Shown here: piece by piece, positions 26,591 through 35,039 of the stretch | Layout: each line of letters opens with the position of its first letter | Position numbering within the stretch: the first letter of the stretch is position 1 | Source: Acidocella aromatica | GTDB lineage: Bacteria; Pseudomonadota; Alphaproteobacteria; Acetobacterales; Acetobacteraceae | Length of the DNA: 64,000 nt | Assembly (NCBI RefSeq): GCF_014201825.1 | Contig: NZ_JACHFJ010000012.1 | Coordinates: 51,251 to 115,250 of the forward strand | Direction of reading: 5' to 3' | The notes under the pieces: model-generated | What the model was told of the DNA's origin: nothing | Seen by the model: only the letters and a program-made list of their open reading frames with translations | The model's database searches: none | Position numbers and translations under genes: made by a program

Positions 26591-27360
26591 GGAATCGCCG
26601 CCACATGCTCATGCCCATGCGCGCCGTGCTCCCCGGCCACGACAAGGATGCGCTCATGCACGCGGATCACGTCGATATGGTAGCCGTACAGGGCGGAGAG
26701 CACCTCGGTACGCACCACGTCCTGGGTCTTGCCACTCGCGGCGCGGCCATTGGCCAGATACACGATGCGATCCATGGCACGGAGCAGCGGGTTCATGTCA
26801 TGCGCCGAGATCAGCACCGCCACCCCCTGCGCCGCCACGCGCTTGAGCAGCGCGATGATCTCGGCCGCGGCGCGAAGATCGAGATTGGCCAGCGGCTCGT
26901 CCAGCAACAGCAGCTTCGGCTCGCGGATCAGCGCATGAGCGATGAGCACGCGCTGCTGCTGCCCGCCGGAAAGCTCGCCAATGCGCTGGTCGGCGAATGT
27001 CTTCGCATCCACGGCGGAGAGCAGTTCCTCCACCCGCGCCCGGCGTGCGCGCGAGGGGAAGGGAAACCCGAAGCGGTGCCCGTTCAGCCCCAGCTCGACG
27101 AAATCCCGCGCCCGGATCGGCATATCCGGGTCGAGCTGCAATTTCTGCGGCACGTAGCCCACCGCGCCGCCCAGCGTGACGCGCCCGGCGCTGGGGGCGG
27201 TGAAGCCGAGGATGGTGCGCAGCAGCGTCGTCTTGCCCGAGCCATTGGCGCCAATCAGCCCGCAGAACGCGCCGGGGGCCAGGGAGAAGCCGACATCGCG
27301 CAGCACTTCCCGTCCGCCAAGCGCGACACTGATACCCTCGACGTTAAGGGCCGGTGTCAC
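26587..27360 (-). CDS. znuC: zinc ABC transporter ATP-binding protein
   Basis: 257 residues with Walker A GANGSGKT (37-44), Q-loop GYVPQKLQLD, signature ELSGGQQQRVLIAHALI, Walker B LLLLDEPLANLD and H-loop LISAHDM. The C-terminus carries HGAHGHEH, a His-rich tail common in zinc systems. Four-base overlaps on both sides show a tight operon with znuA and znuB. Confidence 0.92.
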   Translation of the reverse strand: MTPALNVEGISVALGGREVLRDVGFSLAPGAFCGLIGANGSGKTTLLRTILGFTAPSAGRVTLGGAVGYVPQKLQLDPDMPIRARDFVELGLNGHRFGFPFPSRARRARVEELLSAVDAKTFADQRIGELSGGQQQRVLIAHALIREPKLLLLDEPLANLDLRAAAEIIALLKRVAAQGVAVLISAHDMNPLLRAMDRIVYLANGRAASGKTQDVVRTEVLSALYGYHIDVIRVHERILVVAGEHGAHGHEHVAAIP

Positions 27361-28229
27361 TGCCCGCCCGCCGCGAGATCTTCCGCCAGGGTCTTGGTCT
27401 CACCCAACATCCAATTCTGATAACTCTTCGCCCTCTTGGGCATGGTCTCGTACACACCGAGCACACGCAGATTGCTTTGCTGCGCCAATGCGCGGAAGGA
27501 ATCGGAGAGCGTATCCTGCACCTGCTGGTTGAAGACATAGACCGCGACTTTGCGGGAAACGAGCAGGTCCTGTTGGGTGGAAACGTCCTGCGGCGCGGGG
27601 TCGGTGCCGTTCATTGCCGCTTCCTCCAGGGTGAAGGGGGTGAGGATCTTCATCCCCGCCGCTTGCAACAGGTAATCCGCCACCGGCTCACTTACCGCCA
27701 CGGGCGTCCCTGCGTAATGCGCCTTCACCTGTGCCAGCTCGTCGAGCCAGGGTTTCAGCGAGGCGTCGAACACCGTCACCTGCCCCTGGTAATAGGCGGC
27801 ATGGGCGGGGTCCTTGGTGGCGAAGGCGTCGGCCACGGCCTTGGCCACAGCGGGCATGGTGGCGGGATCGTACCAGAGATGCGGATTGGGCGTGCTATTC
27901 GGCAGGTTGCGCACGCGCTGGGCGCTGATCACCGTGGCATGTGTGCCGCTCAGCAGCTTGTCGGCCCAGCCATCGTAGCCGAGCCCGTTTTCCACCACCA
28001 CATCCGCGCTCGCGAGTTCGCCTGCCACCTGCGGGCTGATCTCGAATTCATGTGGATCGGTGTTCGGGTCGGTCACGATGGCGGAAACCCGCACATAGGG
28101 GCCGCCGATCTGGGACATCACATCGGCATATTCATTCTCGATGCCAACGGCATGCAACACCGGTTGCGCCTGCGCCGCCCCCGCACCCAGAACCAGTGCC
28201 GCAGCGCTCGCCAACATCCCCCAACGCAT
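27357..28229 (-). CDS. znuA: periplasmic zinc/manganese-binding protein (ZnuA/TroA family)
   Basis: 290 residues with a signal peptide (MRWGMLASAAALVLGAGAAQA). Metal ligands are visible: His in NTDPHEFE, His in NPHLWYDP, and the later SEPVADYLLQAAG strand, where cluster A-1 proteins hold Glu/His/Asp. The His/Asp-rich loop of enteric ZnuA is absent, so the preferred metal is not fixed by sequence. First gene of the cluster; the Zur-type box starts 30 bases upstream of its ATG. Confidence 0.87.
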   Translation of the reverse strand: MRWGMLASAAALVLGAGAAQAQPVLHAVGIENEYADVMSQIGGPYVRVSAIVTDPNTDPHEFEISPQVAGELASADVVVENGLGYDGWADKLLSGTHATVISAQRVRNLPNSTPNPHLWYDPATMPAVAKAVADAFATKDPAHAAYYQGQVTVFDASLKPWLDELAQVKAHYAGTPVAVSEPVADYLLQAAGMKILTPFTLEEAAMNGTDPAPQDVSTQQDLLVSRKVAVYVFNQQVQDTLSDSFRALAQQSNLRVLGVYETMPKRAKSYQNWMLGETKTLAEDLAAGGQ

Positions 28230-28258
28230 GATTGTCGCTCCCCAGCTTCCACTGGGAA

Positions 28259-28279
28259 GAATGCTATATTATAACATTC
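28259..28279. promoter_or_regulatory. Zur box in front of znuA
   Basis: A 21-bp near-perfect palindrome: GAATGCTATA, a central T, then TATAACATTC. Only one mismatch breaks the symmetry. It resembles the known alphaproteobacterial and enteric Zur consensus (ATGTTATA..TATAACAT). It sits 30-50 bases upstream of the znuA start, where a repressor would block transcription. Confidence 0.82.
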
Positions 28280-28302
28280 ACTCCGTCCAGCGGGACGGAG
28301 TG
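28279..28302 (-). terminator. hairpin after the fixK-like gene
   Basis: A perfect 10-bp stem (28279-28288 with 28293-28302) and four-base loop lie directly after the stop of the Crp/Fnr gene. The strand downstream (leftward) is AT-rich but not a clean T-run, so termination is likely but not certain. The hairpin abuts the Zur box. Confidence 0.5.
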
Positions 28303-28306
28303 GCCT

Positions 28307-28990
28307 TCAGCCGCACAGGGCCCGCAGCGCCGCGCGGTCCGAGAGCTCGATCCGCCGCGCCGCCGCCAGCCGGATCGTGCCGTCGCGCTCAAGGTGCGAC
28401 AAGGTGCGCGAGACGGTCTCGATGGTCAGCCCCAGGTAATCGGCGATATCCTGGCGGGTCATCGCCAGTTCCACCTCTTCCCCTTGCGCACCGGCCAGCT
28501 CCAGCAGGAACACCGAAAGCTTCTGCGGCGCGCTGCCGCGGCCAAGCAATTGGGCATGCTGGCGGGTCCGCTCCAACGACTGCATGGCATAGGTATAGAG
28601 CTGCATGGCCGCGGTCTCATCATGCCCGGCCTGGGTTTCCAGCGTGCGGCGCCGGTAGGGCACCACCATGCAATCGGTCACCGCCTCGGCGGAGAGCGCA
28701 TGCTCGGCACCAAGCTCGAAGCCGAGCATATCGCCCGGCTTGTGGAAGGCATCGATATGCCGGCGGCCGTCATTCTGGAACTTGCAGGTCCGCACCATGC
28801 CGCTGACAACCTTATACACGTAAGAGGCTTCGTCCCCCTCGGCATAGATTTCAGCATCCTGGGCGAAGTGCAGCGGGGCCGGACTGAACGGCGCCTCGGC
28901 CGGACGCCCGGCCAGCCCCAAACTCCAGACTCTGGCCACCTTCGGAATGGCAAAGCTGTTATCTCCCCGCAGGGCAACGCTGGCTGACAT
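28307..28990 (-). CDS. fixK: Crp/Fnr family regulator, FixK-like
   Basis: 227 residues: a cyclic-nucleotide-binding-type sensor fold (about 35-150) and a C-terminal helix-turn-helix MTRQDIADYLGLTIETVSRT (about 180-199), whose ExxSR recognition residues are those of the FNR/FixK group that binds TTGAT-N4-ATCAA. The N-terminal cysteine cluster of true FNR is absent, as in FixK. fixJ and fixL lie just upstream, so FixJ control is likely. The ATG at 28990 has GAGGAG seven bases upstream; the one at 29005 does not. Confidence 0.82.
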   Translation of the reverse strand: MSASVALRGDNSFAIPKVARVWSLGLAGRPAEAPFSPAPLHFAQDAEIYAEGDEASYVYKVVSGMVRTCKFQNDGRRHIDAFHKPGDMLGFELGAEHALSAEAVTDCMVVPYRRRTLETQAGHDETAAMQLYTYAMQSLERTRQHAQLLGRGSAPQKLSVFLLELAGAQGEEVELAMTRQDIADYLGLTIETVSRTLSHLERDGTIRLAAARRIELSDRAALRALCG

Positions 28991-29080
28991 CCCGAAGCTC
29001 CTCATCCCGTTTTTGACGAGGCAAGGTTTAGCCGGACAGGGTTTATGCGCGGTATCCGGTTTTTCCCTACGGGATTCTAC

Positions 29081-29470
29081 TTAGGCTTGGCGCGAGGGGT
29101 GCCCTTCCAGCACGCTTGTTACCGCCTCTACCAGCCTGTTATCAAGGATCGGCTTCTCCAGCACCCGCCAGACCCCCGCCGCCTGCGCCCTGCCATACAG
29201 CGCCGGGCTGGCCGCGCTGGTGAGCAGAATAACCGGCGGCGAGAACTCCCGCGTCCGCAATTGCCGCAACAATTCGAACGCATCCAACCCCGGCAGCCGG
29301 TCTTTCAGAATCAGGCATTTCGTGCGCGGCAGATCGCGGCTGGCAAGGAACGCGTCTCCATTGGCATAGGCCTGAACCTCAAGCCCTTCCAGCCGCAGAA
29401 CAAACCGCAGCGCGTCCCGCATGGCCGCGTCGTCGTTCACAACTACAACGAGCGGCCGCGCCTCGGCCAT
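29081..29470 (-). CDS. stand-alone FixJ-like receiver domain with Lys at the phospho-acceptor site
   Basis: 129 residues, receiver domain only. The acid pocket Asp13/Asp14 (VVVNDDAAMRD), the Thr/Ser switch region (VILLTSAASP) and the conserved Lys-Pro (LEKPI) are present. Yet the acceptor position, aligned on Fix[10 protein letters not shown], reads LILKDRLPG, so the Asp is Lys56 (codon AAA on the leftward strand). It therefore cannot be phosphorylated in the usual way and may be a constitutive or phosphorylation-independent binding partner for FixL. Between fixK and fixJ. The ATG at 29470 is chosen because the upstream extension lacks receiver similarity. Confidence 0.75.
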   Translation of the reverse strand: MAEARPLVVVVNDDAAMRDALRFVLRLEGLEVQAYANGDAFLASRDLPRTKCLILKDRLPGLDAFELLRQLRTREFSPPVILLTSAASPALYGRAQAAGVWRVLEKPILDNRLVEAVTSVLEGHPSRQA

Positions 29471-29512
29471 TTCCCAAACCCCCGCCTCGAACACCGGCAC
29501 CACTTGTCTTCA

Positions 29513-29575
29513 TTCAAAAAAATCAACTAACGCCGGATAACAGAGATCAGCGCCGTATCATTTGATTCAGCGCAA
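29513..29575. promoter_or_regulatory. two weak FNR/FixK-like boxes
   Basis: TTCAA-N4-ATCAA (29513-29526) and TTGAT-N4-CGCAA (29562-29575) each match 8 of 10 bases of TTGAT-N4-ATCAA. They lie 43 and 92 bases upstream of the pseudo-receiver gene. With two mismatches each they could be chance. Confidence 0.25.
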
Positions 29576-29598
29576 ACTAACGGCGGAAACCAAGGGCT

Positions 29599-30222
29599 CT
29601 AAACGCCAGGCGTGCGGGAGAGCAGGACCATGCGCACCAACTCGGAAAGGCTGGCGGCCCCCATCTTGGTCATCAGGTTGGCGCGGTGGACCTCCACGGT
29701 ACGGGCGCTGATGCTGAGGTCGTAGGCGATGGTCTTGTTGGGGCGCCCGGCAAGGAGGCCATCCAGCACCTCACGCTCGCGCACGGTGAGGGCATTCAGC
29801 CGGGCCTCCACGGCATTGGCTTCATCGCTATGGCGGGCATCGCGCGCATAACGGTCGAACGCCGTGCGGATGGCGCTAATCATGGTCTCGTCCTGGAACG
29901 GCTTCTCGATGAAATCCACCGCCCCGGCCTTCATCGCCTCCACTGCCAGCTTCACATCGCCATGGCCGGTCATCACGATCACCGGCAGGCCAATGCGGCG
30001 GCTGATCAGCTCGCGCTGCAAATCCAGCCCCGAGAGGCCGGGCATACGTACATCCGTGACCACGCATCCGGGCTGCACGGCAACCAGCGCATCGAGGAAG
30101 GCGGTGGCGGAGGCGTAGGTGCGGATGGCAAACCCCGCGCTGGTGAGCAGGAAGGCCAGAGATTGCCGCACGGCCTCGTCATCGTCGATGAGATGCACCA
30201 CGGGATCAGGCTGCATCGTCAT
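29599..30222 (-). CDS. fixJ: two-component response regulator FixJ
   Basis: 207 residues: receiver (10-125) with Asp13-15 pocket, phospho-acceptor Asp57 (VVTDVRMPG), MTGHGDV and IEKPFQDE, then a LuxR-type helix-turn-helix (about 140-200; [21 protein letters not shown]). Phospho-FixJ activates fixK-type genes under low oxygen. The start could be 30222 or 30216; both overlap the end of fixL, so translation is coupled. Strong similarity to rhizobial FixJ as I recall it. Confidence 0.9.
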   Translation of the reverse strand: MTMQPDPVVHLIDDDEAVRQSLAFLLTSAGFAIRTYASATAFLDALVAVQPGCVVTDVRMPGLSGLDLQRELISRRIGLPVIVMTGHGDVKLAVEAMKAGAVDFIEKPFQDETMISAIRTAFDRYARDARHSDEANAVEARLNALTVREREVLDGLLAGRPNKTIAYDLSISARTVEVHRANLMTKMGAASLSELVRMVLLSRTPGV

Positions 30223-31411
30223 CCATTCCGGGCCGCCCACGGCCGAACAAGGTGAAGGAGAATACCGCGCCGCCGCCCGGATTCGGCTCGGCCCAGAGCC
30301 GCCCGCCATGGGATTCGATGATGGTGCGGGAGACGGAAAGCCCCACCCCCATCCCGTAGCTCTTGGTGGTGACGAAAGGCTGGAACAGCTGCGCCAGCAC
30401 CTCCGGCGCGATGCCCGGCCCGGTATCGGCCACCGAAACGCAGACCATGCCCTCGGAGGCCGGCGTGGTGGTCACCAGCATATCGCGCTGCTCGGTATCC
30501 TGCATCGCCTCCATGGCGTTGCGGATGAGGTTGAGCAGCACCTGCTGCACCTGCACCTTGTCGGCGATGACGGAACCGCAATCGGGGTCGAACGCGAAGC
30601 TGACCCGCACCCCGCTCTCGCGCGCGCCGACCAGCGCCAGGGCACTCGCCTCCTCGACCAGCTTGGGCAGGTTCTCCAGGCGCCGCTCGGTCTCGCCACG
30701 GGAGACAAATTCGCGCAGCCGCCGGATTATCTGCCCCGCCCGCAGCGCCTGCTCTGCCGCGCGCTCTATGCCATCGCCCAGCATCGTGAGGTCCGCCGCC
30801 TCGCCCCGCGCCAGCAGGCGGCGGCAGCCGTTGAGGTAAGTCGCCACGGCGGTCAGCGGCTGGTTCAGCTCATGCGCCAAAGTGGAGGCCATCTCGCCCA
30901 TGGCGGTAAAGCGCGACATATGCGCCAGCTCCGCCTGCAATTCGTGCAGCCGCGCCTGGGTCTCCTGGCGCTCGGTCAGGTCGCGCACGAAGCCTGTAAA
31001 GGCGCGGCCGTCCCGTGTAGCCGTCTCGCCGATATATAGCTCCATGGGGAAGGTCGAGCCATCCTTGCGCAACCCCATCACCACGCGGCTGGCACCGATG
31101 ATGCGCTTCTGCCCGGTCGTCAGATAGCGTTCGAGATAGGAATCGTGCTGCTCGGCATAAGGCGAGGGCATCAGCAGGCTGACATTGCGCCCGGCCACGT
31201 CCTCGGCCTTGTAGCCGAAGAGCCGCTCCGCCGCGCTGCTGAACGAGGAGATGATCCCGGCCGCGTCGATCACGATCATCGCGTCTGGAACGGTGGCGAG
31301 AATGGAGCGCAGATGCGCCTCACGCTCGCGCAGGGCGGCCAACGCCAAGCTGGCCAGATCCCCAGGCCCGTCCTGATCAGCGGACTGTCCTGCGTTGCTC
31401 ACTTTTTTCAC
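30206..31411 (-). CDS. fixL: oxygen-sensing heme histidine kinase FixL
   Basis: 401 residues, no membrane segment. One PAS domain (about 32-150) carries the FixL heme signature: His89 in [12 protein letters not shown] aligns with the axial heme ligand His200 of Bradyrhizobium FixL, and Arg109 in IIGASRVV aligns with its Arg220 gate. The kinase core has His180 in [12 protein letters not shown], the N-box [10 protein letters not shown] and G-boxes DTGPGIAPE and GMGVGLSVS. In low oxygen the unliganded heme releases kinase activity toward FixJ. The organism need not fix nitrogen; no nif genes are here. Confidence 0.92.
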   Translation of the reverse strand: MKKVSNAGQSADQDGPGDLASLALAALREREAHLRSILATVPDAMIVIDAAGIISSFSSAAERLFGYKAEDVAGRNVSLLMPSPYAEQHDSYLERYLTTGQKRIIGASRVVMGLRKDGSTFPMELYIGETATRDGRAFTGFVRDLTERQETQARLHELQAELAHMSRFTAMGEMASTLAHELNQPLTAVATYLNGCRRLLARGEAADLTMLGDGIERAAEQALRAGQIIRRLREFVSRGETERRLENLPKLVEEASALALVGARESGVRVSFAFDPDCGSVIADKVQVQQVLLNLIRNAMEAMQDTEQRDMLVTTTPASEGMVCVSVADTGPGIAPEVLAQLFQPFVTTKSYGMGVGLSVSRTIIESHGGRLWAEPNPGGGAVFSFTLFGRGRPGMDDDAA

Positions 31412-31502
31412 CCATGCGGCGTGTTGTTACCCCAGCCCTTCCACCTTAGCGCGTCCGGGCCAAAACACAACAAAATGATGGCGTTAAGTGGCGCGGCCGG
31501 GT

Positions 31503-32468
31503 TTAGGGGGCAACCTCTTCGTAGGCGGCGTCATGGAAGCTGATCAGCCCCTCCCCCGGCGAGACCAGCGTACCGCACCGCCCAGCCAGGATGCCCGCCA
31601 GATCCTCCGGCTTGCCAATGGCGGCGGGTTTTCCCGTCGCCCGCACAAAGGAGATGGCCGCCTGCGCCTTGGGCCGCAGCGTCCACTCGGGGAAGTTGGC
31701 GAGATGCGCGGCCAGATCCCGCGGCCCGGCGGCGGCGATCAGCCGCTGCTCCTCCCCGCCGAAATCCAGATGGAGCCCGCCAAGGTCGGAGAGCATGAGG
31801 AAGAAATCCGCCTCGGCACGCTCGGCCAGCAGCGCGCCCGCTGCATCCTTATCAACCACGGCCTCGATGCCATGCAGCTTGCCGTCGATATCCCGGCGCA
31901 CCGGCACACCGCCGCCACCACCGCAGATGACGGTAACGCCCGTATTGGCCAAGCGGCGTATGGCATCGACCTCGATGATATCCACAGGCTTTGGCGCGGG
32001 CACTAAGCGGCACCAGCCATTCCCGGCTTGGCCGGTTTTCCAGCCCAGCTCCGCCGAGAGATGGTCCGCCGTATGCTTGTCGAACACCGGCCCGACCGGC
32101 GCACCGGCGGCATGGAAGGCTGGGTCATGTAAATCCACCAGCGTCTGGGTGACCATGCTGACAACCAGCGCCCCGCCCGGCAAGGCGTTGCGGATTGCCA
32201 GCTCCAGCTCATAGGCAAGCCAGCCTGTGGCCTGCGCCTGCAGCACGTCCAGCGGCATCAGCGCCTCGCGCGGGCTGTTGATCGTTTGCAGGGCCAGCAA
32301 GCCGAGTTGGGAGGCATCGCCAAAGGTGACGACCAGATGATTACCCGCCATCACCGCACCGGCCAGATGCTGCGCGACTTCGGTGATGCGTTCATGCAGA
32401 GCGGCACAGGAGAGGTGCTGGTTACGCCTCAGCAGGGCCGTGCTGCCGAGAGAAACTAAAATTCTCAC
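31503..32468 (-). CDS. arcC: carbamate kinase
   Basis: 321 residues of the amino-acid-kinase fold. Carbamate kinase makes ATP from carbamoyl phosphate, usually the last step of arginine or citrulline fermentation. ICGGGGGVPV and DKDAAGALLAERAEAD are strong signatures. The N-terminal loop reads SLGSTALLRR where the family has ALGGNALLRR, so the Gly-Asn pair near the carbamate site is changed. Start GTG at 32468 aligns with the family; a longer frame covers the FNR box. No arginine deiminase or transcarbamylase genes are nearby. Confidence 0.88.
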   Translation of the reverse strand: MRILVSLGSTALLRRNQHLSCAALHERITEVAQHLAGAVMAGNHLVVTFGDASQLGLLALQTINSPREALMPLDVLQAQATGWLAYELELAIRNALPGGALVVSMVTQTLVDLHDPAFHAAGAPVGPVFDKHTADHLSAELGWKTGQAGNGWCRLVPAPKPVDIIEVDAIRRLANTGVTVICGGGGGVPVRRDIDGKLHGIEAVVDKDAAGALLAERAEADFFLMLSDLGGLHLDFGGEEQRLIAAAGPRDLAAHLANFPEWTLRPKAQAAISFVRATGKPAAIGKPEDLAGILAGRCGTLVSPGEGLISFHDAAYEEVAP

Positions 32469-32502
32469 GGAATTACCGTAATCTTGTTGTCTCTCTTTAT
32501 CA

Positions 32503-32516
32503 TTGATTACGGTCAA
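32503..32516. promoter_or_regulatory. FNR/FixK box upstream of carbamate kinase
   Basis: TTGATTACGGTCAA matches 9 of 10 defined bases of TTGAT-N4-ATCAA. It lies 35-48 bases upstream of the GTG start in an AT-rich 120-base promoter region (32469-32589). This supports induction of arcC at low oxygen through the FixLJ-K chain. Confidence 0.65.
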
Positions 32517-32589
32517 AAATATTACATCACGAAAATATTATCCCTAAAATTAAACTTCCTATTAAGCATTCAACACCCTGAGCGGGCAT

Positions 32590-33294
32590 TCAAGGCCGCA
32601 GATAAGCCAGGAAACGCCGCTCCGCCCGGCGGAACAGGAAAATCAGCCCGAAGGACACGCAGAGATAGATCAGCGCCGCCAGACCGAAGCAGTCGAACGG
32701 ATCGTAGGTGGCGGAATAGGCGTCGTTCGTGACCTTCAGGATGTCCGGCACTGTGGCGGTAAAGGCCAACGTGGTGGCGTGCAGCATCAGGATCACCTCG
32801 TTGCTGTAGGCCGGCAAGGCGCGGCGCAGGGCTGAAGGGATGATGATGCGCCGGTACAGCGTGTAGCGGGACATGCCCATGGCCAGCCCGGCATCCACCT
32901 CGCCATGCGCGGTTTCCTTGATCGCGCCGGCGAAGATCTCGGTGGTGTAGGCGCCGGTGTTCAGCGCGAAGGACAGGATGGTGCAGTTGAGGCCCTGGCG
33001 GAAGAACTCGTTGAAGGGCGGGGTGTTGTGGATGAAGCTCAACCCGTAAATGCCGGTATAGATGAGCAACAACTGCACATAGAGCGGCGTGCCCCGGAAC
33101 AGGAAAGTATAGAGCCACACCGGGAACCACAGCAGCGGGCTGCGGGCGTTGCGCAGCACGGCCAGCGGGAGCGCGAGGCAGAAGCCAATGCCACAGGAAA
33201 TCACCAGCAGCCACAGCGTCATGGCGAGGCCGGTCATCCGGTAGCCATCGGAATACAGCAGCGCCTGCCAATAGGTTTGGAAAATGCCGATCAT
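32590..33294 (-). CDS. polar amino-acid ABC transporter permease (HisM-like)
   Basis: 234 residues with about five helices. The coupling EAA loop reads HGEVDAGLAMGMSRYTLYRR with IIIPSALRRALPAYSNE after it. Family HisM/ArtM for histidine, arginine, ornithine or similar. Overlaps the HisQ-like gene by four bases. It ends in an AT-rich gap before arcC. Confidence 0.9.
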   Translation of the reverse strand: MIGIFQTYWQALLYSDGYRMTGLAMTLWLLVISCGIGFCLALPLAVLRNARSPLLWFPVWLYTFLFRGTPLYVQLLLIYTGIYGLSFIHNTPPFNEFFRQGLNCTILSFALNTGAYTTEIFAGAIKETAHGEVDAGLAMGMSRYTLYRRIIIPSALRRALPAYSNEVILMLHATTLAFTATVPDILKVTNDAYSATYDPFDCFGLAALIYLCVSFGLIFLFRRAERRFLAYLRP

Positions 33295-34001
33295 AGCGCC
33301 GCCTTGCGCACGCCAACCGCGTATTTGCGCTCCAGCAGCATAAGCACGCCATTGGAGATGACGGTCAGCACCAGATAAACAAGCCCGGCGACGGAGATGA
33401 AGAAGAAGGTGCGGAAGGTCGCCTCGCCAGCCGCCTGCGCGGCCTTCACCACGTCCGACAGCCCGATCAGCGAAACCAGCGCCGTGGCCTTCAGAATCAC
33501 CTGCCAGTTATTGCCGATGCCGGGCAAAGCGTAGCGCATCATCTGCGGGAACAGGATACGGCGGAACACCAGCAGCGGGCGCATTCCGTAGGCGCGCGCG
33601 GCCTCCAACTGTCCCTTGGGCACGGCGAGGAACGCGCCACGGAAGGTCTCGGTGAAATAGGCGCCGTAGATAAAGCCCAGCGTGATGACGCCGCTGGTGA
33701 AGGGATCGAGCGGGAATTCGAAATCGATGCTGTTTTGCAGCGAATCCAGCCAGTCCGAGAAATCGTTCAGCCAAATCTGCAACGAGTAGAAGATCAGCAG
33801 CATCAGCACGAGGTCTGGCACGCCACGGATAATGGTGGTGTACACAGTGCCAATGCCGCGCAGCACCCGGTGCCGCGCCAGCTTAGCCGAGGCGCCGAGC
33901 AGCCCGATGATAAAGGACAAAACCAGCGACAGCACGGACAACTCGATGGTCGTGACCGTGCCGTTGAAAATCTGCTGCCCGTACCCGGCCAGATCGAACA
34001 T
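33291..34001 (-). CDS. polar amino-acid ABC transporter permease (HisQ-like)
   Basis: 236 residues, about five helices, beginning MFDLAGYGQQIFNGTVTTIE. EAA loop: QLEAARAYGMRPLLVFRR. RGVPDLVLMLLIFY is typical of the HisQ/ArtQ group. The ATG at 34001 follows GGGAAA; the TTG at 34013 is less likely. No ATP-binding gene is adjacent, so an ATPase must be supplied from elsewhere. Confidence 0.9.
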   Translation of the reverse strand: MFDLAGYGQQIFNGTVTTIELSVLSLVLSFIIGLLGASAKLARHRVLRGIGTVYTTIIRGVPDLVLMLLIFYSLQIWLNDFSDWLDSLQNSIDFEFPLDPFTSGVITLGFIYGAYFTETFRGAFLAVPKGQLEAARAYGMRPLLVFRRILFPQMMRYALPGIGNNWQVILKATALVSLIGLSDVVKAAQAAGEATFRTFFFISVAGLVYLVLTVISNGVLMLLERKYAVGVRKAAL

Positions 34002-34022
34002 TCTGTTTCCCAAAGCGAAGAA

Positions 34023-34047
34023 GGCTCCGGCGTTTGCCGCCGGAGCC
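34023..34047 (-). terminator. intercistronic hairpin after the binding-protein gene
   Basis: A perfect 10-bp stem GGCTCCGGCG / CGCCGGAGCC with five loop bases lies between the substrate-binding-protein and permease genes. It has no strong T-run, so it probably stabilises the upstream message or only partly terminates, giving more binding protein than permease. Confidence 0.55.
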
Positions 34048-34058
34048 CGGTAGAAAGA

Positions 34059-34871
34059 TTACTGCGCGGCTGGCGTGGCGCCGTAAACGTCGAAGTTGAA
34101 GTACTGCGCTTCGATCTTCTTGTAGGTGCCGTTCGCGTGGATGGCCGCGATCGCCTCGTCGATCTTCTTCAGCAGTTCCGGCTCGTCCTTGCGCACGCCA
34201 ATGGCGATGTAGGAGCCGAGCACGTCCTTCGGATCGTATGTGACATTGCCGCCGAACGCGTAATCCGCGCCCTTCGGCGTCTTCAGGAAGCCGTAAGACG
34301 CCTCAACCGAATCCTGCAACGAGGCATCCAGGCGGCCGGAGAGCAAATCGGCATAAACTTGGTCCTGGCCCGGATAGGAGACCACGTTCACGCCCTGCGG
34401 CTGCCAATAGGTCTTTGCGTAAGTCTCCTGGATGGTCCCGGCTTCCACGCCCACGGTCTTGCCCTTCAGGCTCTCGGCGGTCGGCTGCAGCCCAGCGCCC
34501 TTCTTCTCGATCAGGCTGGTCGGCTCGTTATACATTTCGGAGGAGAAGTTGATCTGCTTGGCGCGCTCCGGCGTCACCGTCATCGAGGAGAGAATGGCGT
34601 CGAACTTGCGGGCCTGGAGGGCGGGGATGATGCCGTCGAAGCCCTGGCTGACGAACACGCATTTCACCTTCAGCTGGGCGCAGATGGCCTTGCCGAGGTC
34701 GATGTCGAAGCCCTGGAAATCGCCGGAGGGGGAGAGGCTCTCGAAGGGCGGATAGGTCGCGTCCACGCCGAACTTGATCTCGGTGAAAGCCTTGGCATGC
34801 GCGGCAACCGGCGCCGCAACCACACCCAACGCGCAAAGCGCGGCAAAAGCCGGCGCGAAAATCTGCTTCAT
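34059..34871 (-). CDS. periplasmic amino-acid-binding protein (HisJ/ArgT-like)
   Basis: 270 residues with a signal peptide (MKQIFAPAFAALCALGVVAA, cleavage after AHA near residue 26). Binding-protein family 3 marks: IKFGVDATYPPFES, GFDIDLGKAICAQL, SSMTVTPERAKQINFS and GVEAGTIQETY. The cationic/polar amino-acid group (His, Arg, Orn, Lys) is likely; arcC downstream would fit arginine or ornithine. The ATG at 34871 follows GGGAGA. Confidence 0.9.
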   Translation of the reverse strand: MKQIFAPAFAALCALGVVAAPVAAHAKAFTEIKFGVDATYPPFESLSPSGDFQGFDIDLGKAICAQLKVKCVFVSQGFDGIIPALQARKFDAILSSMTVTPERAKQINFSSEMYNEPTSLIEKKGAGLQPTAESLKGKTVGVEAGTIQETYAKTYWQPQGVNVVSYPGQDQVYADLLSGRLDASLQDSVEASYGFLKTPKGADYAFGGNVTYDPKDVLGSYIAIGVRKDEPELLKKIDEAIAAIHANGTYKKIEAQYFNFDVYGATPAAQ

Positions 34872-34985
34872 CGAAGTCTCCCGTGTTGAAAGATTCACCA
34901 ACGCACTCGCCGCAGCGATGTAACAATATTTAGCATTACCGGATTCACGCGCCTGGGCAAAGACGGCACGCGCAGGGCGCGGGCA

Positions 34986-35017
34986 ACAAAAAAGCCAGGG
35001 ACCGAGGCCCCTGGCTT
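34986..35017 (-). terminator. terminator of the F0 ATP synthase operon
   Basis: Nine-bp stem AAGCCAGGG / CCCTGGCTT with an eight-base interior, followed on the leftward strand by a run of T. It lies 23 bases after the last atp gene. The rest of the 34872-35039 gap, between the terminator and the binding-protein gene, holds that gene's promoter region and nothing else I can see. Confidence 0.88.
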
Positions 35018-35039
35018 GATATTTTGGCTGTTGCGAAGC

